This document shows positions 40,884-51,310 of a stretch of DNA of 64,000 nt, one piece after another. The position numbers and the translations under genes are program-made. Below the pieces are notes generated by a model that saw only the letters and a program-made list of their open reading frames with translations, searched no databases and had not been told where the DNA came from. The DNA lies in NCBI GenBank assembly GCA_963575745.1, contig CAUYUJ010015695.1, positions 62,001-126,000 on the forward strand, in the 5' to 3' direction. This DNA is from Prorocentrum cordatum. Its lineage: Eukaryota > Sar > Dinophyceae > Prorocentrales > Prorocentraceae. Every line of letters starts with the position of its first letter. Position 1 is the stretch's first letter.

Positions 40884-43766
40884 TCAGCCACCGCGGCCCG
40901 CCACGCGCAGGTGGCGGCGCGACCTCCACGAGGCGGCCTCTGGCCCGGCGCAGCACGGCGCCGCCGCCGCCGCCTCCGCGCCAGCGTCAGCCGCCGCGAC
41001 GCGGCGGCGCGACCGCCACGAGGCGGCGCCCTCTGGCAAGGCAAGGCTGGCTGGCTCGGCGCGACACGGCGCCGACGCCGCCTCCGCGCAGGCGGCGCCC
41101 TCGCGCGCGTGCGCGGAGACCTCCGGTCTACCAACGACGGCGCCAACGACGCTGACGTCCGCAGCGGCGGCGGCAGGGCAGCTGCCGCCAGCGTCCAGTG
41201 AGGAGGGGGCCGCAGAGCTGTCTGTTTGAGCTTTGCCGCCCTTCTCGCCTAAGGCCGCCGCACCCTGGCCCGCGGCGCATGTGGGGTTCCCGCCTGAGGT
41301 GCCGCCCGATCCGAGCCACACGTCCGCGGGCGCTGTCGCGGCGTCCGTCTTGCGCTCCCTGCCGTCCTTCGTCTTGCCGATGGCCAAGTTCTGCCTCTGC
41401 TCCTCGGCCTGGGATACAACCCACTGGCTAGCGTTGAGCAGCTTGGGCTTCAGCGCAGCGTCCGCGCCCTTGGACCGGCGCTCTGCGTCCGCAAGGCGCC
41501 GCTGGATCCTGCACAACTGCGTCTGGTTGGTGGCCTTCCGCAGCTCCTCTGCAGCGTCGATGACCACCTGCGGCCTCGCGAGCTTCTGCGCCACGACCTC
41601 TGTGCTGCGGGTCGCGGCGCTCTTGGTGGAACGCGGCCCGCCGTCCAGGCGCTGCTTCTCCAGCCTGCGCAGCCTTGCCTCCTCGCTCTGGATGAAGTCT
41701 GGGACACCGGCGCCCTCGGGATGCCTCTCGACGCTGCCGTCGCTCAGCACGTGCAGGACTGTGTGCCCCGCCTCTTCAAGCCGAGCGGCGATTGCCAGCC
41801 GATGGTCCGACCGCCAGTCGGCCTCCGCCCCGAGGATGGCCGTGCGCCTCCTGTGCGCCTTCCACACGAGCTCCGCCAGCGTGTTACGCCCCTCGTCCTC
41901 CCGCAGGTGCTTCAGGATCCCGTAAGCCCCCTCCCGACCTAGGTCCACGTGCTTGTATTCGATGGCCCTGGCCTTGCACGCGGGACGGAGCGCCTCGGGC
42001 CGGAAGTGCCGGCAAGACGTGGACTCTGGGTGCGCCCGCAGATCGAACAGGGCGCGAATCGAGTGGAGGGACAGGAGTTCGAAGAAGTCCTTCTCGCGAG
42101 CGTCTCCGCAGCCGTAGGCATACACCGTCGCCGGATCCTGCTGCTCGATGTGGAGGTGCTCGCGCTTGGCCATCGATGCCATCAGGTCGCCCCGCTCGTC
42201 CCATTGGCCTGCGTCCTCCCTGTCCAGCATCTCGTCGTACTGGGCGAACTGGGCCTGGAGGGCGCTTTCGTCGACGGCCCCCCCGGGCGCCTCCTCCTCC
42301 AGCATCTGGATCTCGACCAGGATCGCCTGCTCCTCATCCTGGAGCTCCACGTGGCCGTCCTCCTGCTGCAGCTTCCGCGCGAGCTCTGCGTCGTCTTCAC
42401 AGGCTGGGCCCGCGCTCGACGAGGCCGAAACGCCCGAGCCGGCCCCGGCCCCAGCTGCGCCGCGATGCACATCGGCCAGCCGGGCGTACAGCACGGCCAG
42501 CCGGGCAGCGGCACAGCACGGGCCCTCCTGGCCAGGGCCATGCTGCGCGGCCCCCTCCAGCAGCGCTGGGGCGATGCCCGCCAGGAGGGCCTCGGCCGCC
42601 TGCCCCACGTCGAAACCAGTGGCTCGCAGGGCCGCGGCAGCCTCCTGCTCCGCGAAGCCGAGCTCCCTAAGGCGCGCGAGGTCCTCGCCCAAGGGCCCCG
42701 CCCTCAGGCCGGCGCGCTGGGGCTCGGTCGCCAGGTCCCTGTCCCTCCGCCAGGCCACGAGCTGCCGCGAGGGCCCGTCCTCCGGGTCCACGATGGGTCG
42801 CCACGGGTTGGCGCCGTCGGCGTGCTGCCCATGGGGCATGAAGAAGAACACGGCCGAGGCGCGGCCGCCGTAATCCTCCATCGTGCCGCCCTCGAGATGC
42901 ATACGTGGGACGCCGTGCCGCTGCGTGCCGAACACGATGAGGTCCCCGTCCCGCAGGAGGACGGGCGTGCCGTCGATGGTGAGGATGCGCGGCGAGCCGA
43001 ACGACATCAGCGCAGTCCAGCACTCGTGCCTGTGAGGGACGGCGTCCGCCGTGCCGTCGGGATACCAGAGCAGCCCCGGTCTCGTCAAGACGCGGTCCTG
43101 GATGCTGAGCTGGCTCAGCAACTTCTGGGTCACTTTGTCTAGGTTGGGGCGCTGGCCAGGCTCGTACCCTCCCCTCGCTTGCTGGTTGCCCATGGGCCGC
43201 ATACGCCCTTCTCTGTCGTACTTTATGACCCGGCCGCCGTTGCGGAAGTCGTTCCCCCAAGCCATCTGTTGCTGCCAGTCGGAGCTCTGGACCACCTCGT
43301 CGTAGATCCCGAGACCCCCGCCGAAGCCCCGCGTGATTTGAATATCGCGCCAATACTCAGTCTTGAGGTACTCATGCACCCCAGGCGGCCGCGGCACCTC
43401 ATTGGGCTCCTTGCGCCACCAGGCCTGCACGAACCTCTCCGACCTGCCCAGGGCCGCCGCGATCTCGGCCTTGGCCGAGCCCTCTTGGCGCATGGCGATG
43501 GCCTTGAGGCGGTCGTTGTACTCCTGGTGTCCCTGCGAGCTGCTGGACACGAAATGGCCCTCGGGGTCGGTGGCTTCACAGAAATCTGTCCAGTGCTCCT
43601 TGTCCCACTCGACCTCGGCTCGGCCAGGCGAAGTGACCAGCGAGAAGGGGGGGGGAGGAAAGTGGCACATCTGGTGTCCAGGCCTCCTCCTCACCCTCCT
43701 CGTCAACCTTCCCCTCCCCCGCCTCCGCATCCTTTTCTGCCATCCCGTCCACGCACGTATCTCCAT
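40884..43766 (-). CDS. HTH - AlkB-like dioxygenase - UBA - DUF488 fusion protein
   Basis: 960 uninterrupted codons. Residues 84-118 (L-K-A-I-A-M-R-Q-E-G ... E-R-F-V-Q-A-W-W-R-K) look like a homeodomain-like HTH. Residues 130-310 match a 2OG-Fe(II) oxygenase of the AlkB kind: W-Y-P-D-G-T-A, H-R-H-E-C-W-T-A-L-M-S-F-G (245-257), L-R-D-G-D-L-I-V-F-G then R-H-G-V-P-R-M (271-289), and R-A-S-A-V-F-F-F. The acidic iron ligand appears as Glu rather than Asp. Residues 362-397 fit a UBA domain and 458-470 (D-D-A-E-L-A-R-K-L-Q-Q-E-D) may be a ubiquitin-interacting helix. Residues 548-673 fit DUF488 (H-S-I-R-A-L-F-D-L-R-A-H-P-E-S, I-E-Y-K-H-V-D-L-G, T-A-I-L-G-A-E-A-D), with Gly where many members have Cys. 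The tail is Ala/Arg-rich and partly duplicated. A tract and AG|GTCGAG near 43613 suggest that coding may start in an upstream exon, so the first 50 residues are doubtful. Confidence 0.75.
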   Translation of the reverse strand: MEIRAWTGWQKRMRRRGRGRLTRRVRRRPGHQMCHFPPPPFSLVTSPGRAEVEWDKEHWTDFCEATDPEGHFVSSSSQGHQEYNDRLKAIAMRQEGSAKAEIAAALGRSERFVQAWWRKEPNEVPRPPGVHEYLKTEYWRDIQITRGFGGGLGIYDEVVQSSDWQQQMAWGNDFRNGGRVIKYDREGRMRPMGNQQARGGYEPGQRPNLDKVTQKLLSQLSIQDRVLTRPGLLWYPDGTADAVPHRHECWTALMSFGSPRILTIDGTPVLLRDGDLIVFGTQRHGVPRMHLEGGTMEDYGGRASAVFFFMPHGQHADGANPWRPIVDPEDGPSRQLVAWRRDRDLATEPQRAGLRAGPLGEDLARLRELGFAEQEAAAALRATGFDVGQAAEALLAGIAPALLEGAAQHGPGQEGPCCAAARLAVLYARLADVHRGAAGAGAGSGVSASSSAGPACEDDAELARKLQQEDGHVELQDEEQAILVEIQMLEEEAPGGAVDESALQAQFAQYDEMLDREDAGQWDERGDLMASMAKREHLHIEQQDPATVYAYGCGDAREKDFFELLSLHSIRALFDLRAHPESTSCRHFRPEALRPACKARAIEYKHVDLGREGAYGILKHLREDEGRNTLAELVWKAHRRRTAILGAEADWRSDHRLAIAARLEEAGHTVLHVLSDGSVERHPEGAGVPDFIQSEEARLRRLEKQRLDGGPRSTKSAATRSTEVVAQKLARPQVVIDAAEELRKATNQTQLCRIQRRLADAERRSKGADAALKPKLLNASQWVVSQAEEQRQNLAIGKTKDGRERKTDAATAPADVWLGSGGTSGGNPTCAAGQGAAALGEKGGKAQTDSSAAPSSLDAGGSCPAAAAADVSVVGAVVGRPEVSAHAREGAACAEAASAPCRAEPASLALPEGAASWRSRRRVAAADAGAEAAAAAPCCAGPEAASWRSRRHLRVAGRGG

Positions 43767-44160
43767 ACTCCCTCCCCCTCCCCATCCACGCAGCCGGCCC
43801 CATCCCCCCTTTCCTGTAGTTTATCCTCATCATCCTCCTACACTTGCTCCTCATCAAGAGTAGATCACTGACCCTCCGTATCCATATCACCCTCCTCTTA
43901 CTCCTCTACCTTCTCTTCGCCCTCCCTCCTGCTCCAGCTCCTCGTGATCCTCATGCTCTCCTGCTCATCATGCTTCTCCTCCTCCCTCCATCTGGATCCA
44001 CCCATACCTCCTCTTCCTCCTCGTCCTCGCCCTCCTCCCTCCCTCCCTCCCTCCCTCCCTCGTCCTTCATTCGGGCTCCGTGCTCGAGCCGCCGTTCACT
44101 CAAGCTCCGTGCTCCCCCCTCCCTCCTTCCTTCCATCTTCTTCAGGCCCCGTGCGCGACC
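43767..44160. repeat. Polypyrimidine CCTC-rich sequence
   Basis: CCT/CTC-rich throughout, with (CCTC)n at about 44035-44060. Upstream of the fusion gene; a possible intron or promoter region. Confidence 0.6.
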
Positions 44161-45540
44161 TGCCCGCCTGTTCCCAATTCCCATTTCGGGCCCTGCCCTT
44201 GTGGCGGAAGTGGCGGAGGGGGCTCCCCTTTTCTGATACCCCTCACAGCTAGCCTGCGTACGGAACCTAGCGCGTCAGCCTGGCAGGCTGGCCGCGACAT
44301 TCAATATTGCAGTCGTGCTTATTCCTGTCTTTCCGCAAACTGCTCTTTCTGCCTCGGCGGCGTCGTGCCATGTTTCCTCAATGGCCTAAGGGTAGCCGGT
44401 TTCCTACACCGCCGCCACCACCACCTCGTGCTCCGCATCCAGCAAAGTGCTGATCACCTGCAGCAGAAGGGCCATCATCAATGGCGTCGTCGACTAAGGG
44501 CTTGCATCTACCCCCGTTTCCGCTCGACCCTGCTACACTACTGCCACCAGTTCCGCCAGCCCCATTTCTTCGAACAGACTCGAGCAAGCAGGCGTGGCCG
44601 AGCACGATTCCGTTGGCTTCTCCACCTGGGTAGTTCGTTCTCCAGCCTCGTGCTGTTCTCCCAGGGCGCGAAGGAGAGTGTACACTGGAACAGGCCGCTC
44701 AGCAGTCGGACCGTCGGCGCAGTAGATGGGCCAGGTTCAGCCAGATGGGCAAGCAGGATCATCAGGAACATCCTGAGACTGGCCGAATGAGGGGTGATGC
44801 GTCAGGCTGCGAGCACTCTAATAGGAAGTACACAACCTTCGCATGCCCCCTTGGGACTCACCCAGTCGCGCTTCCGCTCCCCTTGGCGCTCTGTCGGTAA
44901 TCTGGCAAGTCATCTTCGTCGAAAGGACGATGGTGAGCGTCAATTCCACAGGGAAAACGATCCGCCTTCTCCTCGTGCGGGGCGCCCACCGATAACCCTG
45001 AAGGGGAGAAGGCGACAGACTTTGTTCGGCCCAGTCTCAGACAGGCCTTTCCACTAATAGACAAGAAGGTAACTTCAACGTATTTCGTCAAGCTCTTTTG
45101 GCTGGTCGTTCCTTGATCAATGCGTGCAAACAAGCGTCGTTTCCGCAAGATGTACGTCCTCCTCTTCCCCCAGTTGATGCTTCTGTCCGCACACAGGCCA
45201 AAGGTCGGCGCCAGAAGGGCAAGCCCCTTTCAGGCGCCTCCGATTTGCACTTCAGGAAAGAAGTGGTGGCCTGTCGTTAGAAGCGACAGCAGTCGCTACC
45301 ATTGCTTGCCGTGAAAGTCGTCATAATTGCAGGAATGCGCCTTTTGTAACAAGCGAACGGTTGACGGCTTTTGGAGAGGACCGATGCGCGAGAATGGACA
45401 TATAGCACTCAACACCCGTAACTTCAGATAGCACCGCCGAGACCCCAAACCCCTTTACCTCAACGGGTCAGATAGCACGCACGTGCTGCACGAGGACAGC
45501 CCAAAAGGACAGAACAGGGGGGAAACGTCAGCCAGCGCCA
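44161..45540. other. No recognised gene
   Basis: Moderate GC; plus-strand open frame around 44.1-44.8 kb without recognisable motifs. Confidence 0.35.
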
Positions 45541-46450
45541 TCGCAAAAATCTAGGAGGCAGGGGAGAATGAAGCGAGGGCACCGGCGCAGACCCAGTCCC
45601 TGCATATTCCACGAAAAACCCGACTTCCCTTCAAATCCCGGGAATGTCCACGGAGGTCCAGGCGAGGGAGCAGGGTCCCTGACCAGCGCCTTCCCCCGCC
45701 AAAAACCGAAGTCGGCTGAGGGAGGCACGGGAGACGGGACCCTGAGGGGAGAGCGGGCGTGGGGCTGGGGAGGAGGGCAGAGGGCCCAAGCAGATGGGCG
45801 GGCCGGGCAGGGGGAGGGGCAGACAGCACACGGCCCGAGGGGGGGCACCCCAGACCCCCCGAGCACCCCGCACGAAGGAATCCACGGTCCAGCAGCCGAG
45901 GAAGGCCTCCCCTCACTCCCGCACGCCACGCGGGACCCTCGGGCACCCGAAGTGGTCCTACTTCAGCGCCTTGGCTGGACGGGCGGGAGGAAGATCCTGG
46001 CCCCTTTCGCGGTCCTATCGGTCTGGTCCCCTTCCGACGCGTCTAAGAATGAACCCCCCGCCCCTCGGGGCGTGTGCAATCTGCCTGGGTCGGCCCCCTG
46101 CCCTCCCCCCCCCTGGGCGTGTGATATCTACTTGGCCGCGGGATGGGGACGTGGGTCCTGGCCCGGAGGTGCCTGGGGAGGCACCCAAGGGTCCCGCGGG
46201 CGGGAGTGAGAGGAGGCTGTCCTCAGCTGGCGGACCCCCACCCGTGGTCAGGCAGATGGCGCACGCCCAAAAGGGGTTGGGGGGGGCGGGCAGGACACGG
46301 GGGAGGGGGCAGGCTGCCGCCCCAGGCAGATGGCACACGCCCCGAGGGGGGCACCCATTCCAAGACGTACTGCAAGGGGGGGGCCAGACAGATGGCACAG
46401 CGAAGGGGGCTGTGTCGTCCAGGAACGCGGGTTAGGCAAGTGGCACACCT
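45541..46450. repeat. G-rich region with a dispersed, partly inverted GGCAGATGGCACACGCCC motif
   Basis: Forward copies near 45823, 46251, 46325, 46388 and 46433 (CAGATGGCACACGCCCCGAG and variants). Reverse-complement copies near 46062 (CCTCGGGGCGTGTGCAATCT) and 46113. Confidence 0.6.
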
Positions 46451-47570
46451 GACGAGTCTCTGTTGCAAGTGCTATCTAAGCAGCTGCGCGCATGGGTCAT
46501 GCAAGCGTGGCAACATATTCGTTGATAAAGAATGCTGGGTTTACCACACTCTGCCAGCTGAACAGGAGGCGTGGACCCAGCGGTTCGATAAGCATGCCAG
46601 TGAGTTGCCGCATGACTTTGAGGACTTGCCTGGGCAAGGACAGGGGTCGGGGCAGCCTCAGCCAGCTGAGCTTACATTTACGTTTGCTAGGCGTGGTATT
46701 CCTGCCCCCTTCCCCAGTGGGACTCCCCTTCGCTCTCCCTTCTGGCTTATCCCAATAACCGGTGTCAAACAGTGGCTACCGCGTCGGAATTGGTTGTCGG
46801 ACGCTTTTGTTTCACAATTCAATATTCTGTGCTAGATGCCAAAACCTGCCTATCCAGTTGGGGACAGCTTCTTCGCTCTCTCTCCCGTGTGACTCCCCCT
46901 TCGTCTCTATATCATGCGATTGTGTTTGCATGTGCGATTCCTGCTGAATGTTTCTCTGCTTGATTTTGAAATGTCCGCCCCGGTTGGCCAAAACTGCGTT
47001 TTCAGTTCGGGACCTCCCCTCCCCTGCTCACATGTCGCGGGTCTCCCCCAGCCCGACGCTGGGCTTCGCGACATCTGTGCCTAGTACGGGGTGCTGCTCT
47101 TCGTGAGCGTCTGAGGAGCTCATGACTCCTGGAATATCGGCGAGCTTTCCCCCGAGTCGTGCTCGGAGGACTAAGTCGTCGGCAGCTGCTTGCTCTGTAC
47201 CAGCTAATTCCTCATTTGGCCTCCCCTCTCCCGTCCTCACGCTCACGTTCGCTTGCTTTGGCGCACGGAAGTGTGTGAGGTCGCTGTCTAGCGCGCCTTC
47301 ATGGGGACGGTGGAGATTAAAGAACGAAATGGCTCACCGGAGCCAACAATTCGTCTGTGCTTCTTCCTGCCTCTGTCGCGGAATTATGTTCGGGGTGTTG
47401 ATCCCTGAGCGTATCCTGGCCCCTTGTAGGGCCAACCACGACCGTCAAGCTCAATCGAGCTAGGCGGTCGCTCCGCAACAGGGGTACGACCCTTCCTTTG
47501 CGGACAGCCGATCCGATACGTCCCTCCTTCATTCATCCTCCCTCCTCCTACTCCTCATCCCTCCTCAGGT
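46451..47570. other. No recognised gene
   Basis: Lower-GC, non-repetitive sequence. No domain-bearing frame or RNA gene found. Confidence 0.35.
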
Positions 47571-47575
47571 TTTCC

Positions 47576-47672
47576 CCTCCGCCTCCTCCTCCTCCTCCTC
47601 CTCCTCCTCCTCCTCCTCCTCCTCCTCCTCCTCCTCCTCCTCCTCCTCCTCCTCCTCCTCCTCCTCCTCCTC
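47576..47672. repeat. (TCC)n triplet tract
   Basis: About 31 near-perfect TCC/CCT triplets. Confidence 0.95.
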
Positions 47673-48639
47673 CGAATAAACCAATGGCGGGGTTCACCAT
47701 GGGGCCAAGGGGTACGAAGCGCGCGAGGGGTGCGCCGAAAAGAAACGAGTCACGCACCCACCGTGGCACGCCACCACATGGCCTCTGCTGGGGCCGCTGG
47801 GGCACGAGACAAGTATGCGAGGGGCGCGCCGAAAAAGGCCCCTTGTAATACACACCTACACACACACACAAATCCTTCGATTTGCGATGTCTCCAAAACG
47901 GACGAGAATACGTTATATGTCGGTTCCTGGGCGCGTTTTCGGGACCCGTGGCCATCAGAAACGCCCCCTGTGGGACCGTCAGAAACGGCCTGGCAAAGAA
48001 GCCTGTCGCAGAGGACCAGGAGGCCCAAGGACCATGTCGTGAAAAACATTACCTCGGAGGTCTGGGCAGGGGAAGTGGAAGACCAGAGATATGTGTTTGG
48101 TCCTGGCGGTTTTCTGAGCCAAGCCTTTCTGATACAACCGGGCCGACCCCTGAACCAATGGGTACGGAATCGCTGGTCTCTCTCTATCAGTGAACGCGTT
48201 TACTTCCGCTGGCGATGCCGACCGTGCTTGACTACCGCTGGTTTCCAGGGGCTTTGCGCTGACTTCCGCCGAGGGACAGATGCCAACCTCTCGGTTCCCC
48301 TAGGACGAGGCTCTGGTTGGGACGCCCTGTCTGTTTGGGTGTGGCCAGGGCTTCTGACCCTTGAGGAAACGCGCGGTGCCGCCCTCTCTGCCTCAGGGTC
48401 CCCTTCCAAGCACACTCGCCTTCACAGCCACGTCGGCCACCGAGTGGGCAGTTCTGCTGGGCTCGATTCCGACTCGGCGGCGGGGACTGGGCCAGTGCGT
48501 CCGCCGGAGAAGCTCAATATTGGGTCCGTTCGGCTGGGGCGGACCACCCCCAAGACCTCCCACGACGTGCCCCTCGGACCTCCCGATACCATCCCCGTGA
48601 CTGCCTTGTCGCCGCGGGCGTGTTTGACTGCCCCAAGTG
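47673..48639. other. No recognised gene
   Basis: Contains an internal near-duplication: GGTGCGCCGAAAAG near 47730 and GGGCGCGCCGAAAAAGG near 47820. Otherwise unassigned. Confidence 0.35.
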
Positions 48640-48752
48640 CACGCGCTCCCCTACCCCCGTCGCGGAGAGAAGGGGGGAGGAAGGCTGCTCTGCTTCTTGA
48701 GCAACGAAGGGCTACAAGATTTCGGGTCTTCGCCCGGAGAATCTGACTTTGT
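48640..48752 (-). repeat. Candidate 3' LTR segment of retroelement 2
   Basis: Direct repeat of 55003-55115, roughly three quarters identical by eye. Shared words: CCCCTACCCCC, GTCGCGGAGA, CTTGAGCAAC and GGGTCTTC. Positioned just beyond the last ORF of the element. Only about 112 bp align, so this may be a core or a decayed fragment of a longer LTR. Confidence 0.5.
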
Positions 48753-48908
48753 GGCCCCCTCCGCGGACCTTACGCGGGCCTTCTGCGGGCCCCCCCGCAG
48801 GCCCTCAGCCGGAGCACGGGGCCACCCGCCGCGGGCAGGCGCGGGACTAACCGCAGCCTGGTCGCCAGCTCAGCCTCGGCTGTCGCAGTGCTTCCTGCGA
48901 CCATCCGT

Positions 48909-49583
48909 CTAGCTCAATGGGTGGATCAGCTGGGAGCCATCGGGGCGATCTCGGCACTCGCTCTCGAACGTCTCGATCCACTGCTGCGCGGCTCCAAGGC
49001 GACTCAAGTCCTGAAGGTTGATCCTGATCAGGTGTCCGCGCGCCGTAGCCGTCACTCGTAGCTGCTCGGCACCCTTGGCATGGCGATCCGACAGGACGTT
49101 ACCCTTTTTGATCAGCCTCATGATCAGGTCGTCTTTGAGACCACTCACATGCAGGCCTTTGGCTCTCAAGATCTGCTTCAAGTCGGCCACGAGAAATGCG
49201 TTGAAAAGCTTGTGCCTCGCTCCTCCGTCGCACCGTGCTGGGCGAGGCTCTGTGCCAAGTCCCTGTACACTTATGGTCTTGACCTCCGTGTCAGTCCGCG
49301 TAGCCAGGTAGGCGTCGGCGTCTCCAGGCGCGGGGTCAACCGCCGCCTGGATGAGGTCCTTCTCGAGGCAGCTCCTCGTGTAGCAACCGCGCACGCCGCC
49401 TAAGAATAACACCGCAGTGATCACCAAGAAGACACCCGTCTTCAGGACAAACCAGAACTCCTCGCTCTTCACGTAGTGGGAAACAGGTGCGGGGGCACAC
49501 CGCTGCCTGGCCTGGCTCCTCGTACAACGCCACCTTCCCGCCTGACGCAGAAGCCACGACTCTCGTGAAAACTGCCACCGCAC
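48909..49583 (-). CDS. Extra 3' ORF of retroelement 2: transmembrane segment plus SAP domain
   Basis: 224 codons. Residues 43-64 (F-W-F-V-L-K-T-G-V-F-L-V-I-T-A-V-L-F-L-G) form one clear hydrophobic helix. Residues 132-160 (V-A-D-L-K-Q-I-L-R-A-K-G-L-H-V-S-G-L-K) match a SAP helix-extension-helix DNA-binding motif (L-K-x-x-L-x-x-x-G-L-x-x-x-G-x-K). Residues 176-206 (R-G-H-L-I-R-I-N-L ... A-A-Q-Q-W-I-E-T-F-E) resemble a small helical motif often following SAP in dinoflagellate proteins (recollection). It lies after RNase H, where env would sit in a retrovirus; a chromatin- or membrane-tethering role is speculation. The first 35 residues overlap the RNase H frame in another register and may not be translated. 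Confidence 0.6.
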   Translation of the reverse strand: MRWQFSRESWLLRQAGRWRCTRSQARQRCAPAPVSHYVKSEEFWFVLKTGVFLVITAVLFLGGVRGCYTRSCLEKDLIQAAVDPAPGDADAYLATRTDTEVKTISVQGLGTEPRPARCDGGARHKLFNAFLVADLKQILRAKGLHVSGLKDDLIMRLIKKGNVLSDRHAKGAEQLRVTATARGHLIRINLQDLSRLGAAQQWIETFESECRDRPDGSQLIHPLS

Positions 49584-49589
49584 TCAAGC

Positions 49590-50145
49590 CCTTGAACTGT
49601 TTCCTGGACATGAGGTTCAGAGTGGCGCAGTGCTTCTCTATCGTCGACCACCCCCTGCACTTGGTGAGCATGTCGGCCGTCATCTCGTTGGCGTCCTCCT
49701 TCAGGAGCTCAGACGCCTGGAGTCGCAGCCGCTCTTGAATCCACAGGTACCTCAGTTCCAGGCCACGCCCACTCTGCTGCACATACCCCGCCCCGCGGTG
49801 CTGTCGCTGTAGATATTCAGGTTGCAGGGCCTCTGGGTCTCGATCAGGCAGGTTCAGGTAGGTCTTGCACTGGAGTCCTCTGGCAGTCGCACTGCCTGTA
49901 GCATACATCTCGGGTTTCCCTGAGCTTCGAGCCATGGTGCTCTGCGTCACTGAGTAGCAGTCCCATGTGTGGTCACCAGACCGCACTGCTCCTCCGCTCG
50001 TGGATCGCCTCTGCAATTCGCGTGCAGGGGGCCCAGTCTGCATCTCCGTCCACGCGAATGCCTCCAGGAGTACCCTGCAAAGGGTAGCACCAGACCAACA
50101 CAGGCTGTCCTTCGCAATACCGTCCAAGCGGCTGAACTCACGCAT
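49590..50145 (-). pseudogene. RNase H domain of retroelement 2
   Basis: Reads R-R-S-T-S-G-G-A-V, Y-S-V-T-Q-S-T, P-E-M-Y-A-T-G-S-A and K-T-Y-L, ending T-A-D-M-L-T-K then I-E-K-H-C-A-T-L-N-L-M, the typical end of copia pol (A-D-x-x-T-K). The first catalytic Asp appears only in another register (V-D-G-D-A-D-W-A near 50.04 kb), so a frameshift splits the domain. Confidence 0.75.
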
Positions 50146-50229
50146 GCATCAGAACATTGGGGCTTGAAACGCGCTGCATCGCGGTCTTGCTGGCGGACAT
50201 CGTGTCGGGCCTGTCCGAAGAGAGGTTAG

Positions 50230-50716
50230 AAGGCCGCGCCTGCTGCACCTGCAACTTCCCGAACTCGATCCTTGGACAGAATGTCTAAACCATCTCGTCG
50301 GCCTTGTCCACTCGCTTTCGTTTCTGGAGTAGGAGCTGCCTTGCACCCTCGCTTCTGTGTCAACTGAATCATGTAATCAAAGTGCTTGGGATCCGCTGTC
50401 CAGAGAAACCTGGGTCCTCTGACCCTAGCAGCTGATCGGTGTACCCGATGGTCCTCCTGAGGTAATTCGTCTGCCCAGGTCTTCCTGGACCCACACTGGC
50501 GCCCGCTGTGACCTCGAACTACTGTTTCAGCAACTCGCCCAGCTCGTCCAGCTGCTCGTCGTAGCCGTCGGCCAAAAAGTCATATCCGTGACAGATCGCT
50601 GCACTGTCCTCGTCGGCGGCAAGGACGTTGGGGCCCGCTGGCAAGTAGAACACGTTAGGTGTCGCCGGCGAGCAATCCCGGCGGCCGCCATCCATGGTGG
50701 CCCGCACCAGCCCCCC

Positions 50717-50757
<41 letters not shown>

Positions 50758-51310
50758 CTGCGATGCCTTCCCGGCGCCGTTCATTGCCCTCCGCAGCCAC
50801 CAGCACCTTCCAGGAGGGCACAGCCCGGGTCCAAGATGAACGTAGATCGCCTCGTCGAGGTCGGAAGAAAACCGCCCTGACGTCCCAGACCTGGATCATA
50901 TGTTTGTGCTCCCCCGTCGAAATAGGGCTCGATGCGGCGCGGTCTAGCGTCGCCCTTGCAATCATGAGCGGCGGCGCGCCTTGGTGGTTGTCCTCGCGCA
51001 CCTCGTGCCTGTTGATCTCAGTCGCCGCGAACCTCCACCTGACTCTGCCTTCCTCCTGATGGGCCATGGGGAAGCCACCGACATGCTCGCCGTCGGTCGC
51101 CGTCGACGTCGTCACTGCCACGTAGACTCCGCAGTCCTTCATGGCCTGAAGCTCGCCGTCGCGACCTTTCTGGTACAGCTCCTCGCCCAGGGGCTCACCA
51201 GTGTAGTAATCGAAGTGCATCGTCTTCAGGCTCCACTGGTCGCGCTCGCGCAACTCGGCACTGACCTCAACCATCTGCTCGATCTGCTCCTCGTCAGGTT
51301 CTCCTGAGCG
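50230..51310 (-). pseudogene. Reverse transcriptase of retroelement 2
   Basis: Minus-strand frame with Y-Y-T-G-E-P-L-G-E-E-L, R-F-A-A-T-E-I-N-R-H-E, Q-G-A-P-P-L-M-I-A-R and V-W-D-V-R-A-V-F-F (motif A Asp). Then comes T-P-N-V-F-Y and H-G-Y-D-F-L-A-D-G-Y-D-E-Q-L-D-E-L, where related elements have H-G-D-D-F. The Y for D change (TAC) removes one metal-binding Asp. An in-frame (TG)n/(VC)n tract replaces the segment between motif A and the active site. The frame stops at 50519, but homologous coding continues after it in other registers (F-L-W-T-A-D-P-K-H-F near 50.4 kb). Confidence 0.8.
50719..50757. repeat. (CA)n microsatellite inside the RT frame
   Basis: About 19 dinucleotides after a C run. 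On the minus strand it is translated as alternating Val-Cys without breaking the RT frame. Confidence 0.95.

Noticed and set aside
40292-41230. Ala/Arg-rich frames opposite and beside the fusion-gene tail
   Set aside because: They mirror the GC-rich, partly duplicated C-terminal coding region of the minus-strand gene.
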